Positions 18,486 through 27,768 of a stretch of 64,000 nucleotides of DNA are shown piece after piece. The notes beneath the pieces are model-generated. The model made no database searches. It saw only the letters and a list, made by a program, of their open reading frames with translations, and was not told where the DNA came from. Numbering within the stretch: position 1 is the first letter of the stretch; every line of letters starts with the position of its first letter. This DNA is from Mucilaginibacter sp. OK268 (GTDB lineage Bacteria; Bacteroidota; Bacteroidia; Sphingobacteriales; Sphingobacteriaceae), in the NCBI RefSeq assembly GCF_900103125.1, contig NZ_FNJV01000007.1, positions 62,001 to 126,000 on the forward strand, in the 5' to 3' direction. Both the position numbers and the translations under genes were made by a program.

Positions 18486-19793
18486 TTAACGGTCATACAA
18501 TTCAGGTACCATTTGTATCTGCCTTTTCAGTAGGAAAATAACAAACACACTCAGGGTAAAATAAATAAAGGTGAACAGGTAAAAAGAGTACTGGATGCCC
18601 GGCATGGGTGTAACCGCTTCGCTGGTACGCATAACGCCCTGAATGATCCATGGTTGCCGGCCCACCTCGGTTACTGTCCACCCAGCTTCTAAGGCAATAA
18701 AACCGGCAGGGGTAGCCCAGATAAACATTTTCAGGAACCACCCTTTATTAAACCAGCTCTTCTTTTTCAACAGAGCAATAAAATATAATATACCGATCAA
18801 CATCATCAGCATACCAAAACCAACCATGATCTGGAAGGCATAATGCGTAACGGCAATAGGTGGCTGATTTTTAACGGGGATCTTATCCAAGCCATTAACC
18901 TGCTGCTTGAAATTATCATGTACCAGGAAACTCAATAAGCCGGGGATTTCAATACCATAATTTACCTTTTTTGCAGCTGTATCGGGTATGCCGCCAATAA
19001 CCAGAGGAGCATATTCCTTAGTATGGAAGTAAGCCTCCATGGCAGCCAGCTTGGCGGGTTGCCTTTTGGCCGCGCCCTTGGCAGATATATCACCGCTTAG
19101 AGGTTGTAAAATGGCCGCCGCCGCGCCGAATATAATGGCTATTTTGAATGCTTTACTATGGAAATGTACATTGCGCTTGCGATAGATCATGAGCGCGTGG
19201 ATCCCGGCTACAGCGAAACCCGTAGCCGAAAACGCGGCTATGGTCATGTGCAGGGCTTCGGAGAACCAGGCTTCATTAAACATGGCCTTCAATGGATCGA
19301 TATTGATGTATTTGCCATTCACAAAATCAAAGCCTGACGGACTGTTCATCCAGGAGTTGGCCGATACTACTAGTATGCCAGATGCTATACCGCTGATGCC
19401 TACTACAATACCCGTAACCCAATGGAACCAGGTATTGAGCCGGTTCCAGCCGTAAAGGAAAAAGCCCAGTGCTATCGCCTCAATAAAAAAGGCCACACCC
19501 TCGAGGGAAAATGGCATCCCGAATATAGGGCCGGCATGTTTCATAAAGCCCGGCCAAAGCAGGCCCAGTTCAAAGGATAACATGGTGCCCGAAACGGCTC
19601 CTGTGGCAAAAAATATAGCTACGCCTTTACTCCAGGCAATGGTAATATTTTTGTAAACCGGATCTTTGGTTTTGATCCATTTGTAGTGTGATATGGCCAT
19701 AAAAACAGGCATCACCATACCAATGCAGGAGTATATGATATGAAAACCTAACGATAAGGCCATTTGCGACCTTGCTGCAATAAAATCATCCAT
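18486..19793 (-). CDS. cydA: Cytochrome bd ubiquinol oxidase subunit I
   Basis: Heme-bearing catalytic subunit of the bd oxidase. Its 435 residues are shorter than the 522 of E. coli CydA, consistent with a short quinol-binding Q-loop. His18 in LGFHIIYS is the expected heme b595 ligand, His in SEALHMTIAAF and Met in MVGFGMLMM fit the heme b558 ligands, and the C-terminal GRQPWIIQGVMRT box is present. The operon is cydA-cydB transcribed leftward. A short-Q-loop oxidase supports respiration at low oxygen and is often relatively cyanide-tolerant; that property is known of the family, not shown here. No cydX or cydCD is seen nearby. Confidence 0.97.
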   Translation of the reverse strand: MDDFIAARSQMALSLGFHIIYSCIGMVMPVFMAISHYKWIKTKDPVYKNITIAWSKGVAIFFATGAVSGTMLSFELGLLWPGFMKHAGPIFGMPFSLEGVAFFIEAIALGFFLYGWNRLNTWFHWVTGIVVGISGIASGILVVSANSWMNSPSGFDFVNGKYINIDPLKAMFNEAWFSEALHMTIAAFSATGFAVAGIHALMIYRKRNVHFHSKAFKIAIIFGAAAAILQPLSGDISAKGAAKRQPAKLAAMEAYFHTKEYAPLVIGGIPDTAAKKVNYGIEIPGLLSFLVHDNFKQQVNGLDKIPVKNQPPIAVTHYAFQIMVGFGMLMMLIGILYFIALLKKKSWFNKGWFLKMFIWATPAGFIALEAGWTVTEVGRQPWIIQGVMRTSEAVTPMPGIQYSFYLFTFIYFTLSVFVIFLLKRQIQMVPELYDR

Positions 19794-19937
19794 ACAGGTA
19801 ATACTAAATAATGGCTGAATTTAAAGCTATAATGTAACAAAATCGTGAAGATTTGCTAATTGATATTAAATATAAAATATACTTTCTAAGTGTAATTGGT
19901 TGTATTAGTGGCTAAAAATTAGTAAAGATATGCGGGT

Positions 19938-20423
19938 TTAATTATCTTTTTGGAAACGCTTTGCAAGCTCAAAGCCATTAAATTCGGGACTGGTTGTAAC
20001 TTCTCTTATATATGTTAGCGGCATCTGAAAATTATTCATCTCCACTTGTGTAGCAAATTCGATTTCTGCTATCCATAATTCTTCGGATAGGTTTGTATAC
20101 CTGTCTAAACCAATAACTAAGGGGCCTGCAGCTACGAGGTATCTGGTTTTTTCTACAGCTACACACTCAAAGCTATTTAACAGCAGATATTCTTCCCGAC
20201 TTAGGTAAATGGTCGTGATCTGTTGTTCTCCTGTTGTATTTAGAGGCGTCTTTTTGGTTAACTTATAGGTTGTCCCGCTCCCATCTGTAACCATACGGAA
20301 TCTTATAGCGGTGTTACGTATGTAATGGTCTGTAATATGTTTATAGGGTAGGCCATTAATATTAATGTTATCGGGAGATATAAGGAATTTTCTTTCTCGT
20401 TCTACTAAAGCATATTTAGGCAT
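19938..20423 (-). CDS. CYTH-domain (triphosphate tunnel) protein
   Basis: About 161 residues from the methionine at 20423, which places the conserved ERERKFL motif (ExExK) near the N-terminus; an upstream ATG at 20450 would add nine residues without family support. Further CYTH features are the IRFR strand, YKLTKK, EKTRYL and the IAEIEF strand. CYTH proteins form a beta-tunnel that binds triphosphate or adenylate compounds with a divalent metal. Bacterial members hydrolyse inorganic triphosphate, but the activity cannot be predicted here. It is downstream of, and could be cotranscribed with, the lacI-type gene (45 bp gap). Confidence 0.82.
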   Translation of the reverse strand: MPKYALVERERKFLISPDNININGLPYKHITDHYIRNTAIRFRMVTDGSGTTYKLTKKTPLNTTGEQQITTIYLSREEYLLLNSFECVAVEKTRYLVAAGPLVIGLDRYTNLSEELWIAEIEFATQVEMNNFQMPLTYIREVTTSPEFNGFELAKRFQKDN

Positions 20424-20468
20424 AAACTTGCAAATACTGCTAATTATCAATCTTTATATTACGGAGCC

Positions 20469-21512
20469 TTACTTGTTTTTTAACGTCGATCCCCTGATGA
20501 TCAGCTCTGGCTTAATACTGATGATCTTCGGTTTGGTCGTGGTGTCATTATTACCTATCTCCTGGAAAAATAAATTGGCCACGGTATTGCCCATATAAAC
20601 GCTAAACTGATCGATAGTGGTAATGGATGGACTCGTGATCTCCGAAAAACTTTCATTGGCGTAACCACAGATCCCCAGTTCTGATGGTACTTTGATACCC
20701 ATGGCATTGGCCACATCCAGTACACCCAGTGCTGAGAAATCAGATGTAGAGGCAAATATGGCATCCGGAGGCTGGGGCAGGCTTAACAGCTTACGAGTTC
20801 CCTCGGCGCCCAGCTCTTTCGTCCAGGCGTTCTCTACAATTAACTCGTCTATTACCGGCACATTGTATGCTTTAAACGCTTTTAAGTAACCTTCCTTGCG
20901 CTGTTTAAAAATGCTGAGGTTTTGAGGGCCTTCCAGCAGGGCTATTCTTTTATAACCGCCTTCTATCAGGTGTGAAACTGCCTCGTATGAAGCCTGAACG
21001 TTATCATTGATCACTTTCAGGGTTTCCAGCTCTTCGGCAACACGGTCGAACTGGATGAGCTGAATGCCGTGATCCAATACATTTTGAAGATGCTGGTAAT
21101 CATAACTATCGGCCGATACAGATATCACAATACAGTCTACATGCTGGTTGATCAGAGTATTTACACACTGGATCTCTTTATTATGGTCTTCGCCCGATTG
21201 GCAAATGATCAGGTTATAACCTTTCTGGTAGGTAACCTCCTCAATGCCGGCGATTACGTTCGAGAAAAAATTCTGGTTAATGCGGGGGATCACCACACCA
21301 ATAGTTTTGGATTGCCCTTTGCGCAAATTGGACGCCAGTATGTTACGTTTATAATTGAGCTCATCAGCAGTTTTAATGATCAACTCCTTGGTTTTCTCGT
21401 TCACCTGGCTGCTGTTATTCAGCGCCCTGGAAACAGAAGAAGCGGTAATGCCCAGTTTTTCGGCAATATCATAAATGGTGGTACGTTTTACTTTCTTCAT
21501 TACAAAGTGCAA
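20469..21512 (-). CDS. LacI-family regulator, probable xylose-operon regulator
   Basis: A transcription factor of 343-347 residues; the second methionine at 21500 (MKKVKRTTIYDIAE) is the likely start. The N-terminal helix-turn-helix (TIYDIAEKLGITASSVSRALN) and hinge helix (NILASNLRKGQ) are followed by a full periplasmic-binding-like ligand domain. It is divergent from xylB-xylA-symporter, the arrangement expected of a local xylose repressor. The intergenic palindrome at 21533-21542 is a good operator candidate. It is similar in its half-sites to a palindrome upstream of uxuA, so joint control of both sugar clusters is possible. The effector is not known from sequence. Confidence 0.9.
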   Translation of the reverse strand: MHFVMKKVKRTTIYDIAEKLGITASSVSRALNNSSQVNEKTKELIIKTADELNYKRNILASNLRKGQSKTIGVVIPRINQNFFSNVIAGIEEVTYQKGYNLIICQSGEDHNKEIQCVNTLINQHVDCIVISVSADSYDYQHLQNVLDHGIQLIQFDRVAEELETLKVINDNVQASYEAVSHLIEGGYKRIALLEGPQNLSIFKQRKEGYLKAFKAYNVPVIDELIVENAWTKELGAEGTRKLLSLPQPPDAIFASTSDFSALGVLDVANAMGIKVPSELGICGYANESFSEITSPSITTIDQFSVYMGNTVANLFFQEIGNNDTTTKPKIISIKPELIIRGSTLKNK

Positions 21513-21532
21513 GTTGGAAAAAATATTTTACG

Positions 21533-21542
21533 CAATCGATTG
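21533..21542. promoter_or_regulatory. Candidate LacI operator before xylB
   Basis: The perfect palindrome CAATCGATTG with a central CG, inside the wider ACGCAATCGATTGTAA, lies in the 118-bp gap between the divergent lacI-type gene and xylB. A weak Bacteroidota-type -7 box (TAATTTCG, 21561-21568) follows 18 bp downstream, so the operator would overlap the -33 region. Confidence 0.6.
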
Positions 21543-21630
21543 TAATTTTAAATATTTATTTAATTTCGTCTCGTTAAGTTACCAAAAAATAAACACACCT
21601 TAATTATTCACGTCATAACCATCTGAAAAT

Positions 21631-23109
21631 ATGTTGCTATTAGGCATCGATATAGGTACGTCTTCGGTTAAAGTAAGCGTTGTTGACGCGGGCACTCAAA
21701 AAATATTGGCTTCGGCGCAGTATCCGGATGAAGAATCGCCTATTAAAGCTTTACATCCCGGCTGGGCCGAACAATCGCCGCAGATGTGGTGGGAGCAGGC
21801 ACAACAGGCCCTGGAACGTTGCCATGCAAAAAAAGCCTATAACCCGGCGGATATTGCCGCTGTCGGCATCGCCTACCAGATGCACGGCCTGGTTTTGGTT
21901 GATAAAGACCAGAATGTATTACGCGACAGTATCATCTGGTGCGATAGTCGCGCGGTTGAAATAGGCGACAAAGCTTTTGCGACAATAGGTGAGGAGTATT
22001 CTTTATCGCATCTGCTCAACTCGCCCGGCAACTTTACGGCGTCGAAACTGGCCTGGGTAAAAGAAAATGAGCCAGAAATATATAGTAAGATAGATAAGAT
22101 CATGCTGCCTGGTGACTATATCGCTATGAAACTTACTGGGGAGATCACCACCTCAGTATCGGCATTATCAGAAGGGGTGTTTTTTGATTTCAAAGCCAAT
22201 GGTATCTCCAAAGAGATCCTGAACTATTTTGGTTTTGATGAAAGTCTTTTCCCGGTGATCAATCCGGTATTCTCATCGCATGGAACCTTATCGGCTGCTG
22301 TTGCGGAGAAACTAAAATTAAAAGCTGGCATCCCGGTGACTTATAAATCAGGCGATCAGCCCAACAATGCTCTTTCTTTAAACGTACTTAATCCGGGTGA
22401 GGTAGCTGCTACGGCTGGTACTTCTGGTGTGATATACGGTGTAAGCGACGAACTGACCTACGATCAGCAATCGCGCATCAATACTTTTGCTCACGTGAAC
22501 TATGCCGAAGAGCAAAAACGCCTGGGTGTGCTTTTATGCATCAACGGCACGGGCAGTTTATACCGCTGGGCCAAATACAACTTTGGAGCAGGCTTAAGCT
22601 ACACCCAAATGAATAACGAAGCTAAAAAAGCACCGTTGGGAAGCGATGGCCTACAGATATTGCCTTTTGGCAACGGAGCCGAGCGGATGCTAAACAACAA
22701 ACAGGTAGGCGCCCATATTCAAAATATCGACCTGAACCTGCATACACAAGCCCATATTTTCCGTGCGGTACAGGAGGGCATTGCCAGCGCGTTCCGTTAC
22801 GGATTGGATATTATGCGCAGCAACGGCATGAACCCTACAGTAATTCGTGCCGGCAAAAGCAACCTGTTCCTGAGCGAGCTATTTACCGAAACCTTTGTAA
22901 ACGCCACCGGCGTACCTGTGGAACTTTATGATAACGATGGCAGCGTAGGTGCAGCCCTGGGTGCTGGTATCGGCGCGGGCATATTCAAATCGCCGGCCGA
23001 AGCATTTTGCAATGCCAAAGCAATCCAGTTAATAGAGCCATCAACCCAACAATTTGAACCCGCGTACCAGGAATGGAAGGAGCTGTTGAGCTTAAAGCTG
23101 AAGGCATAA
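21631..23109 (+). CDS. xylB: Xylulokinase
   Basis: Phosphorylates D-xylulose to xylulose 5-phosphate, feeding the pentose phosphate pathway. The protein has 492 residues with the two FGGY-kinase domains (about 1-245 and 255-440). Visible motifs are GIDIGTSSVK (phosphate binding), HPGWAEQ, the substrate segment GIAYQMHGLV, KSGDQPNNAL with the catalytic aspartate, and the C-terminal NDGSVGAALGAG. It is the first gene of the xylB-xylA-symporter operon, transcribed away from the lacI-type gene. The gap to xylA is 82 bp and contains a direct repeat. Confidence 0.97.
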   Translation: MLLLGIDIGTSSVKVSVVDAGTQKILASAQYPDEESPIKALHPGWAEQSPQMWWEQAQQALERCHAKKAYNPADIAAVGIAYQMHGLVLVDKDQNVLRDSIIWCDSRAVEIGDKAFATIGEEYSLSHLLNSPGNFTASKLAWVKENEPEIYSKIDKIMLPGDYIAMKLTGEITTSVSALSEGVFFDFKANGISKEILNYFGFDESLFPVINPVFSSHGTLSAAVAEKLKLKAGIPVTYKSGDQPNNALSLNVLNPGEVAATAGTSGVIYGVSDELTYDQQSRINTFAHVNYAEEQKRLGVLLCINGTGSLYRWAKYNFGAGLSYTQMNNEAKKAPLGSDGLQILPFGNGAERMLNNKQVGAHIQNIDLNLHTQAHIFRAVQEGIASAFRYGLDIMRSNGMNPTVIRAGKSNLFLSELFTETFVNATGVPVELYDNDGSVGAALGAGIGAGIFKSPAEAFCNAKAIQLIEPSTQQFEPAYQEWKELLSLKLKA

Positions 23110-23123
23110 GGCGAAAAAACAGG

Positions 23124-23184
23124 AATCACTAATTCAGTAAATCAAAAATTAAGATAAATCACTAATTCACTAAATCAATAATTA
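23124..23184. repeat. Direct duplication of a 28-nt unit made of 7-nt words
   Basis: Two near-identical copies (23124-23151 and 23157-23184) of a unit built from AATCACT/AATTCAG/TAAATCA words, only 8 bp before the xylA start codon. The same word style recurs at 59955-59990. It has no inverted arm. Confidence 0.75.
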
Positions 23185-23191
23185 AAAAGAT

Positions 23192-24520
23192 ATGAGCATC
23201 GTAACCGGAGAAAAACAATTTTTTAAAGAAATAGGACAGATCAAATATGAAGGAACGCAATCGGACAATCCACTGGCTTTCCGTTGGTATGATGCGGATA
23301 GGGTAGTGGCCGGTAAAACCATGAAAGAACACTTGCGTTTTGCCTGCGCGTACTGGCATTCATTCTGCGGTACAGGTGCCGATCCCTTTGGTGGTCCAAC
23401 CCACGTATTTCCATGGGATACAAAAACTGACGCGGTGGAACGTGCCAAAGATAAAATGGATGCCGCTTTTGAGTTCATCACCAAAATGAACCTGCCGTAC
23501 TACTGCTTTCATGATGTAGATGTGGTTGACTACGGCAATGATGTAAATGAAAACGACAGGCGTTTACAGGCTTTGGTAGAGTATGCCAAACAAAAGCAAG
23601 CGGCCAGCGGTGTGAAACTGCTTTGGGGCACTTCAAACCTGTTCAGCCATAAAAGATATATGAACGGTGCTTCTACCAATCCCGATTTTCATGTACTGGC
23701 CCATGCAGGTGCGCAGGTTAAGGCTGCTATAGACGCCACTATTGCTTTGGGTGGCGAGAACTACGTTTTCTGGGGCGGTCGTGAAGGCTATATGAGCCTG
23801 TTGAACACCGATATGAAACGCGAGCAGGAGCATTTTGCTCGTTTTTTACATACGGCTAAAGATTATGCCCGCAAACAAGGCTTTAAAGGCACTTTCTTTA
23901 TCGAACCAAAACCTTGCGAGCCAACCAAGCACCAGTATGATTATGATGCGGCTACGGTGTTAGGCTTTTTGCAGAAATACGACCTGATCAATGATTTTAA
24001 ATTGAACCTGGAAGTTAACCACGCCACATTGGCCGGGCACACATTTCAGCATGAATTGCAGGTAGCTGCCGATTCGGGTTTATTAGGTTCGATAGATGCT
24101 AACCGCGGCGATAACCAGAACGGCTGGGATACCGACCAGTTCCCGAACGATATCAATGAAGTAACAGAATGTATGCTAATCATCCTGGAAGCAGGTGGTT
24201 TACAGGGCGGTGGTATAAACTTTGATGCTAAGATTCGTCGTAATTCAACCGATCCGGCTGATCTGTTCTACGCGCACATTGGTGGTATGGACATTTTTGC
24301 ACGGGCTTTGGTAACTGCCGATAACATTTTGCAAAAGTCAGATTACAAAAAGATCCGCAAAGAAAGATATGCTTCATTTGATACGGGTTCAGGTAACGAT
24401 TTTGAAACAGGAAAGCTATCTTTAGAAGATTTGCGTAACTATGCTATCGCCAATGGTGAGCCTAAAACCATAAGCGGCAAACAAGAATATTTAGAAAATT
24501 TGATAAATCGCTATATATAG
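23192..24520 (+). CDS. xylA: Xylose isomerase
   Basis: Converts D-xylose to D-xylulose in the cytoplasm. The protein has 442 residues, the length of the class II (longer) isomerases. Metal- and substrate-binding motifs are visible: FCFHD-equivalent YYCFHDVDV, WGGREGY, FIEPKPCEPTKHQYD, VNHATLAGHTF and DANRGDNQNGWDTDQFP. It is the second gene of the xylose operon, followed after 46 bp by the sodium/sugar symporter gene. Confidence 0.98.
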   Translation: MSIVTGEKQFFKEIGQIKYEGTQSDNPLAFRWYDADRVVAGKTMKEHLRFACAYWHSFCGTGADPFGGPTHVFPWDTKTDAVERAKDKMDAAFEFITKMNLPYYCFHDVDVVDYGNDVNENDRRLQALVEYAKQKQAASGVKLLWGTSNLFSHKRYMNGASTNPDFHVLAHAGAQVKAAIDATIALGGENYVFWGGREGYMSLLNTDMKREQEHFARFLHTAKDYARKQGFKGTFFIEPKPCEPTKHQYDYDAATVLGFLQKYDLINDFKLNLEVNHATLAGHTFQHELQVAADSGLLGSIDANRGDNQNGWDTDQFPNDINEVTECMLIILEAGGLQGGGINFDAKIRRNSTDPADLFYAHIGGMDIFARALVTADNILQKSDYKKIRKERYASFDTGSGNDFETGKLSLEDLRNYAIANGEPKTISGKQEYLENLINRYI

Positions 24521-24566
24521 TTTATAATTGTCAATCTAACATATTAAAACCAACTTAACCAAAACA

Positions 24567-26273
24567 ATGAACCTGAAAACCCTCTCGTATGGCGATTATG
24601 CTGTATTTTTGATCTACTTTGTATTAGTCGCCAGCTATGGCTGGTGGGTATATAAGCGTAAACACAACGCCGATGCCACCTCAAAAGATTACTTTTTGGC
24701 CGAAGGGTCGCTAACCTGGTGGGCTATTGGTGCATCACTGATCGCTTCAAATATATCTGCCGAACAGTTTATCGGAACCAGCGGATCTGCATTCAAGATG
24801 GGTTTGGCCATATCAACATACGAGTGGATGGCCGCAATTACGTTGATCATTGTAGCGGTATTTTTTATCCCGGTATATCTTAAAAATAAGATATTCACCA
24901 TGCCGCAATTCCTGCACCAACGGTATAATGGTACGGTAGCTATGGTGATGGCAATATTTTGGTTGTTACTATACATTGTAGTTAACCTGATGTCAATATT
25001 ATACCTGGGTGCCTTGGCTATCAGCGGTATATCCGGCTTAAATATCCATTTATGTATCTGGTTGCTGGCCATATTCTCTATTGTTATTACTCTGGGAGGG
25101 ATGAAGGTTATTGGTTATACCGATGTTATCCAGGTAGCCGTACTTATTCTGGGCGGTTTAATGGCCACTTATCTTGCATTAACGCTACTGAGCGAAAAGG
25201 AAGGTACTACAGGTTTATTAAATGGGTTTAAAATACTCCACTCCGAAGCCAGTGATCACTTCCATATGATCTTCAAGAAGGATAATCCGAATTATATGGA
25301 CTTGCCGGGTTTAACGGTATTAATTGGTGGTATGTGGATCACTAACCTCAACTATTGGGGTTGTAACCAGTACATCACGCAAAGAGCATTGGGAGCTAAT
25401 TTGAAAACTGCCCGTGGTGGTATCCTGTTCGCGGCCTTCCTCAAATTGTTGATGCCTGTAATTGTGGTATTGCCGGGTATAGCTGCTTACTTATTGTATC
25501 AAAAAGGAATGTTCCACCAGGAAATGATGAGTTCATCAGGCGTATTGGATCCAAATAAAGCATATCCATCCTTGTTAAACTTATTACCATCGGGCTTAAA
25601 AGGACTTTCATTTGCTGCTTTAACAGCCGCCATTGTAGCTTCATTAGCCGGTAAAGCAAACAGTATAGCCACCATATTTACGCTGGATATCTACAAAAAA
25701 GCTATTAACCCGGAAGCCAATGATAAAAAACTGGTTAATTTGGGTAAATGGTCTGTTGTGGTAGCCATGGTATTAGGTATATTGTTATCAGAACTGATTG
25801 GTAAAGCATTGATGGGCGAAGGTAAACAAGGCTTTCAATACATCCAGGAGTATACCGGCTTCGTATCGCCGGGTATATTTGCCATGTTCATCTTGGGTTT
25901 CTTCTGGAAAAAAGCTACTTCCAATGCCGCTATGTTCGCGACAGTAGGTGGATTTATCATGTCGTGTTTCTTTAAACTATTGCCGCGTTTTGCCGATCTG
26001 AGCTTCCTGTCGCCTTATGGCTTCTCGAAACTGGCCCTGCAGGACGATAAGGTTACCCAGCTATATGAAATACCATTCCTTGATCGTATGGGTTTTGTAT
26101 TTATCATTTGCGTTGTTGGTATGTTTATCATCTCTAAAATTGATGGCGCCCGTGGTGTTAAAACCAATGGCCTGGAAATCGACGCGTCGATGTTTAAAAC
26201 ATCGCGTGCCTTTACAGCCGGTGCATTAATAGTTACAGGTATTGTAGTTGCGCTATACTCTATCTTCTGGTAG
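24567..26273 (+). CDS. Sodium/solute symporter (SSS family), probable xylose:Na+ symporter
   Basis: Inner-membrane transporter of 568 residues with about 14 membrane helices, in the SGLT-like branch of the SSS family. Typical features are SNISAEQFIGTSGSAF in helix 1-2, KVIGYTDVIQV and the NYWGCNQYITQRALGA segment that characterises sugar-transporting members. Placement directly after xylB-xylA makes xylose the likely substrate, though SGLT-type proteins also carry glucose and galactose. A strong terminator at 26302-26342 closes the operon. Confidence 0.93.
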   Translation: MNLKTLSYGDYAVFLIYFVLVASYGWWVYKRKHNADATSKDYFLAEGSLTWWAIGASLIASNISAEQFIGTSGSAFKMGLAISTYEWMAAITLIIVAVFFIPVYLKNKIFTMPQFLHQRYNGTVAMVMAIFWLLLYIVVNLMSILYLGALAISGISGLNIHLCIWLLAIFSIVITLGGMKVIGYTDVIQVAVLILGGLMATYLALTLLSEKEGTTGLLNGFKILHSEASDHFHMIFKKDNPNYMDLPGLTVLIGGMWITNLNYWGCNQYITQRALGANLKTARGGILFAAFLKLLMPVIVVLPGIAAYLLYQKGMFHQEMMSSSGVLDPNKAYPSLLNLLPSGLKGLSFAALTAAIVASLAGKANSIATIFTLDIYKKAINPEANDKKLVNLGKWSVVVAMVLGILLSELIGKALMGEGKQGFQYIQEYTGFVSPGIFAMFILGFFWKKATSNAAMFATVGGFIMSCFFKLLPRFADLSFLSPYGFSKLALQDDKVTQLYEIPFLDRMGFVFIICVVGMFIISKIDGARGVKTNGLEIDASMFKTSRAFTAGALIVTGIVVALYSIFW

Positions 26274-26301
26274 GAGTTATTTTTCAACATATAAAACGTA
26301 T

Positions 26302-26342
26302 AAAAAAGGGCGGCGAATCTGAGGATCTGCCGCCCTTTTTTG
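26302..26342 (+). terminator. Intrinsic terminator of the xylose operon
   Basis: A hairpin with an A-run, stem GGGCGGC/GCCGCCC extended by an inner AATC/GATt segment, then a T-run, 28 bases after the symporter stop codon. Confidence 0.9.
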
Positions 26343-26423
26343 TTCAAATAAGTTAATCAATAGCTAAAACGTTATATAATTTAGTTACAGGTTAAATAGT
26401 ATCTTGCCTGATAACCTGCATCC

Positions 26424-26437
26424 GAAAACGTTTGCGT
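26424..26437. promoter_or_regulatory. Candidate LacI-type operator before uxuA
   Basis: The near-perfect palindrome GAAAACGTTTGC with outer CG pairs (13 of 14 positions symmetrical apart from one mismatched pair) and a central CG lies about 92 bp upstream of uxuA. It resembles LacI/PurR-type sites and aligns with the site before xylB (shared pattern CGnAAnCGnTTG). No regulator gene lies next to it. Confidence 0.5.
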
Positions 26438-26528
26438 GGATTTGTTTTGGTTATCCCTTACAACTTGTACAAAATGATGTGTAATTTGCCGGTCACAACA
26501 AACCTTTTATATACGATACCATCAATCC

Positions 26529-27728
26529 ATGGTGAATAATTTAGAACAAACATTTCGCTGGTTTGGGCCTACCGATCCGGTTACATTAACAGCCATTAGG
26601 CAAACTGGTGCTACAGGCATTGTTACATCCCTTTACCACATCCCAAGCGGAGAAGTGTGGAGTTTAGAGGAGATCAACGAACGCAAAAAGATCATTGAAG
26701 ATGCCGGGCTTACCTGGTCGGTAGTGGAGAGCGTAAATATTCATGAGAGTATCAAAACAGCCTCGCCCGACAGGGATAAATACATCGAAAACTATGTAAG
26801 TACGCTTAAAAACCTGTCACTGGCAGGCATAAACATTGTATGTTACAATTTTATGCCCGTGCTTGACTGGACCCGTACCGATCTGGATTTCCTGTTACCC
26901 AACAAAGGAACCGCGCTAAGATATGATGCCAAAGCATTGGCTGCTTTTGACCTGTATATCCTGGAACGTGAAGGCGCCGAAAATGATTTTACTCCAGAGC
27001 AGCAACAAGCCGCAAGAAAATATTTAGACAGCATCAGCACCGAAGAAAAGGCCCAGCTGATCGATAACCTGATGGCCGGTTTACCAGGTACCAATAAAGT
27101 ACTGACCATTCCGGAGTTTAAAGAGCATTTAAAACGCTATGCCGATACCGATGCTGCGGCATTGAAAAATAATTTAGGCTATTTCCTGAAAGGTATCATT
27201 CCCGGTGCCGAAGCTGCGGGCGTAAAAATGTGTATTCACCCGGACGATCCGCCGTTTCCGATACTGGGCCTGCCACGTGTGGTATCAACAGAGCAGGACC
27301 TGGCAGATGTAGTTAATTTTAGCCTATCACCAAGCAATGGACTTACTTTTTGCACAGGCTCATTAGGGGCAAGACCAGATAACGACCTGCCCGGGATAGT
27401 GGAAAGGTTAGGGGAGCATATCCATTTTCTGCATTTACGTAATGTACAGCGTGAAGACGATGGCAGCTTTTATGAAGCCGAGCACCTGAACGGCAGCACC
27501 GATATGTACGCGGTGATGAAAAATATTGTTTTAGAACAGCAAAAACGCCAGCAAAGTGGTCGTGCCGATGTAGCAATACCGATGCGCCCCGACCACGGTC
27601 ATAAATTGCTGGATGATTTTAAGTACAAAACCTATCATGGGTATTCGGCCATTGGCAGGCTAAAGGGGCTTGCCGAATTAAGAGGGTTGGAAATGGGCGT
27701 TAAACGCTCATTATTTGACAAAGCATAA
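26529..27728 (+). CDS. uxuA: Mannonate dehydratase
   Basis: Dehydrates D-mannonate to 2-keto-3-deoxygluconate in the cytoplasm. The protein has 399 residues, the usual length for the Fe2+/Mn2+ dependent UxuA family. The N-terminal FRWFGPTDPVTL, GIVTSLYHIPSGEVW and the metal-binding CIHPDDPPFPILGLPRVVS segments are all present, as is C-terminal MRPDHGHKLLDD. It is the first gene of a five-gene hexuronate operon; the next gene starts 40 bp downstream. Fructuronate reductase (UxuB), which normally supplies its substrate, is not in this window. Confidence 0.97.
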   Translation: MVNNLEQTFRWFGPTDPVTLTAIRQTGATGIVTSLYHIPSGEVWSLEEINERKKIIEDAGLTWSVVESVNIHESIKTASPDRDKYIENYVSTLKNLSLAGINIVCYNFMPVLDWTRTDLDFLLPNKGTALRYDAKALAAFDLYILEREGAENDFTPEQQQAARKYLDSISTEEKAQLIDNLMAGLPGTNKVLTIPEFKEHLKRYADTDAAALKNNLGYFLKGIIPGAEAAGVKMCIHPDDPPFPILGLPRVVSTEQDLADVVNFSLSPSNGLTFCTGSLGARPDNDLPGIVERLGEHIHFLHLRNVQREDDGSFYEAEHLNGSTDMYAVMKNIVLEQQKRQQSGRADVAIPMRPDHGHKLLDDFKYKTYHGYSAIGRLKGLAELRGLEMGVKRSLFDKA

Positions 27729-27768
27729 TTTATAAATTTAAAAAAGCAGTTTACCTGCTTAGCTAATA

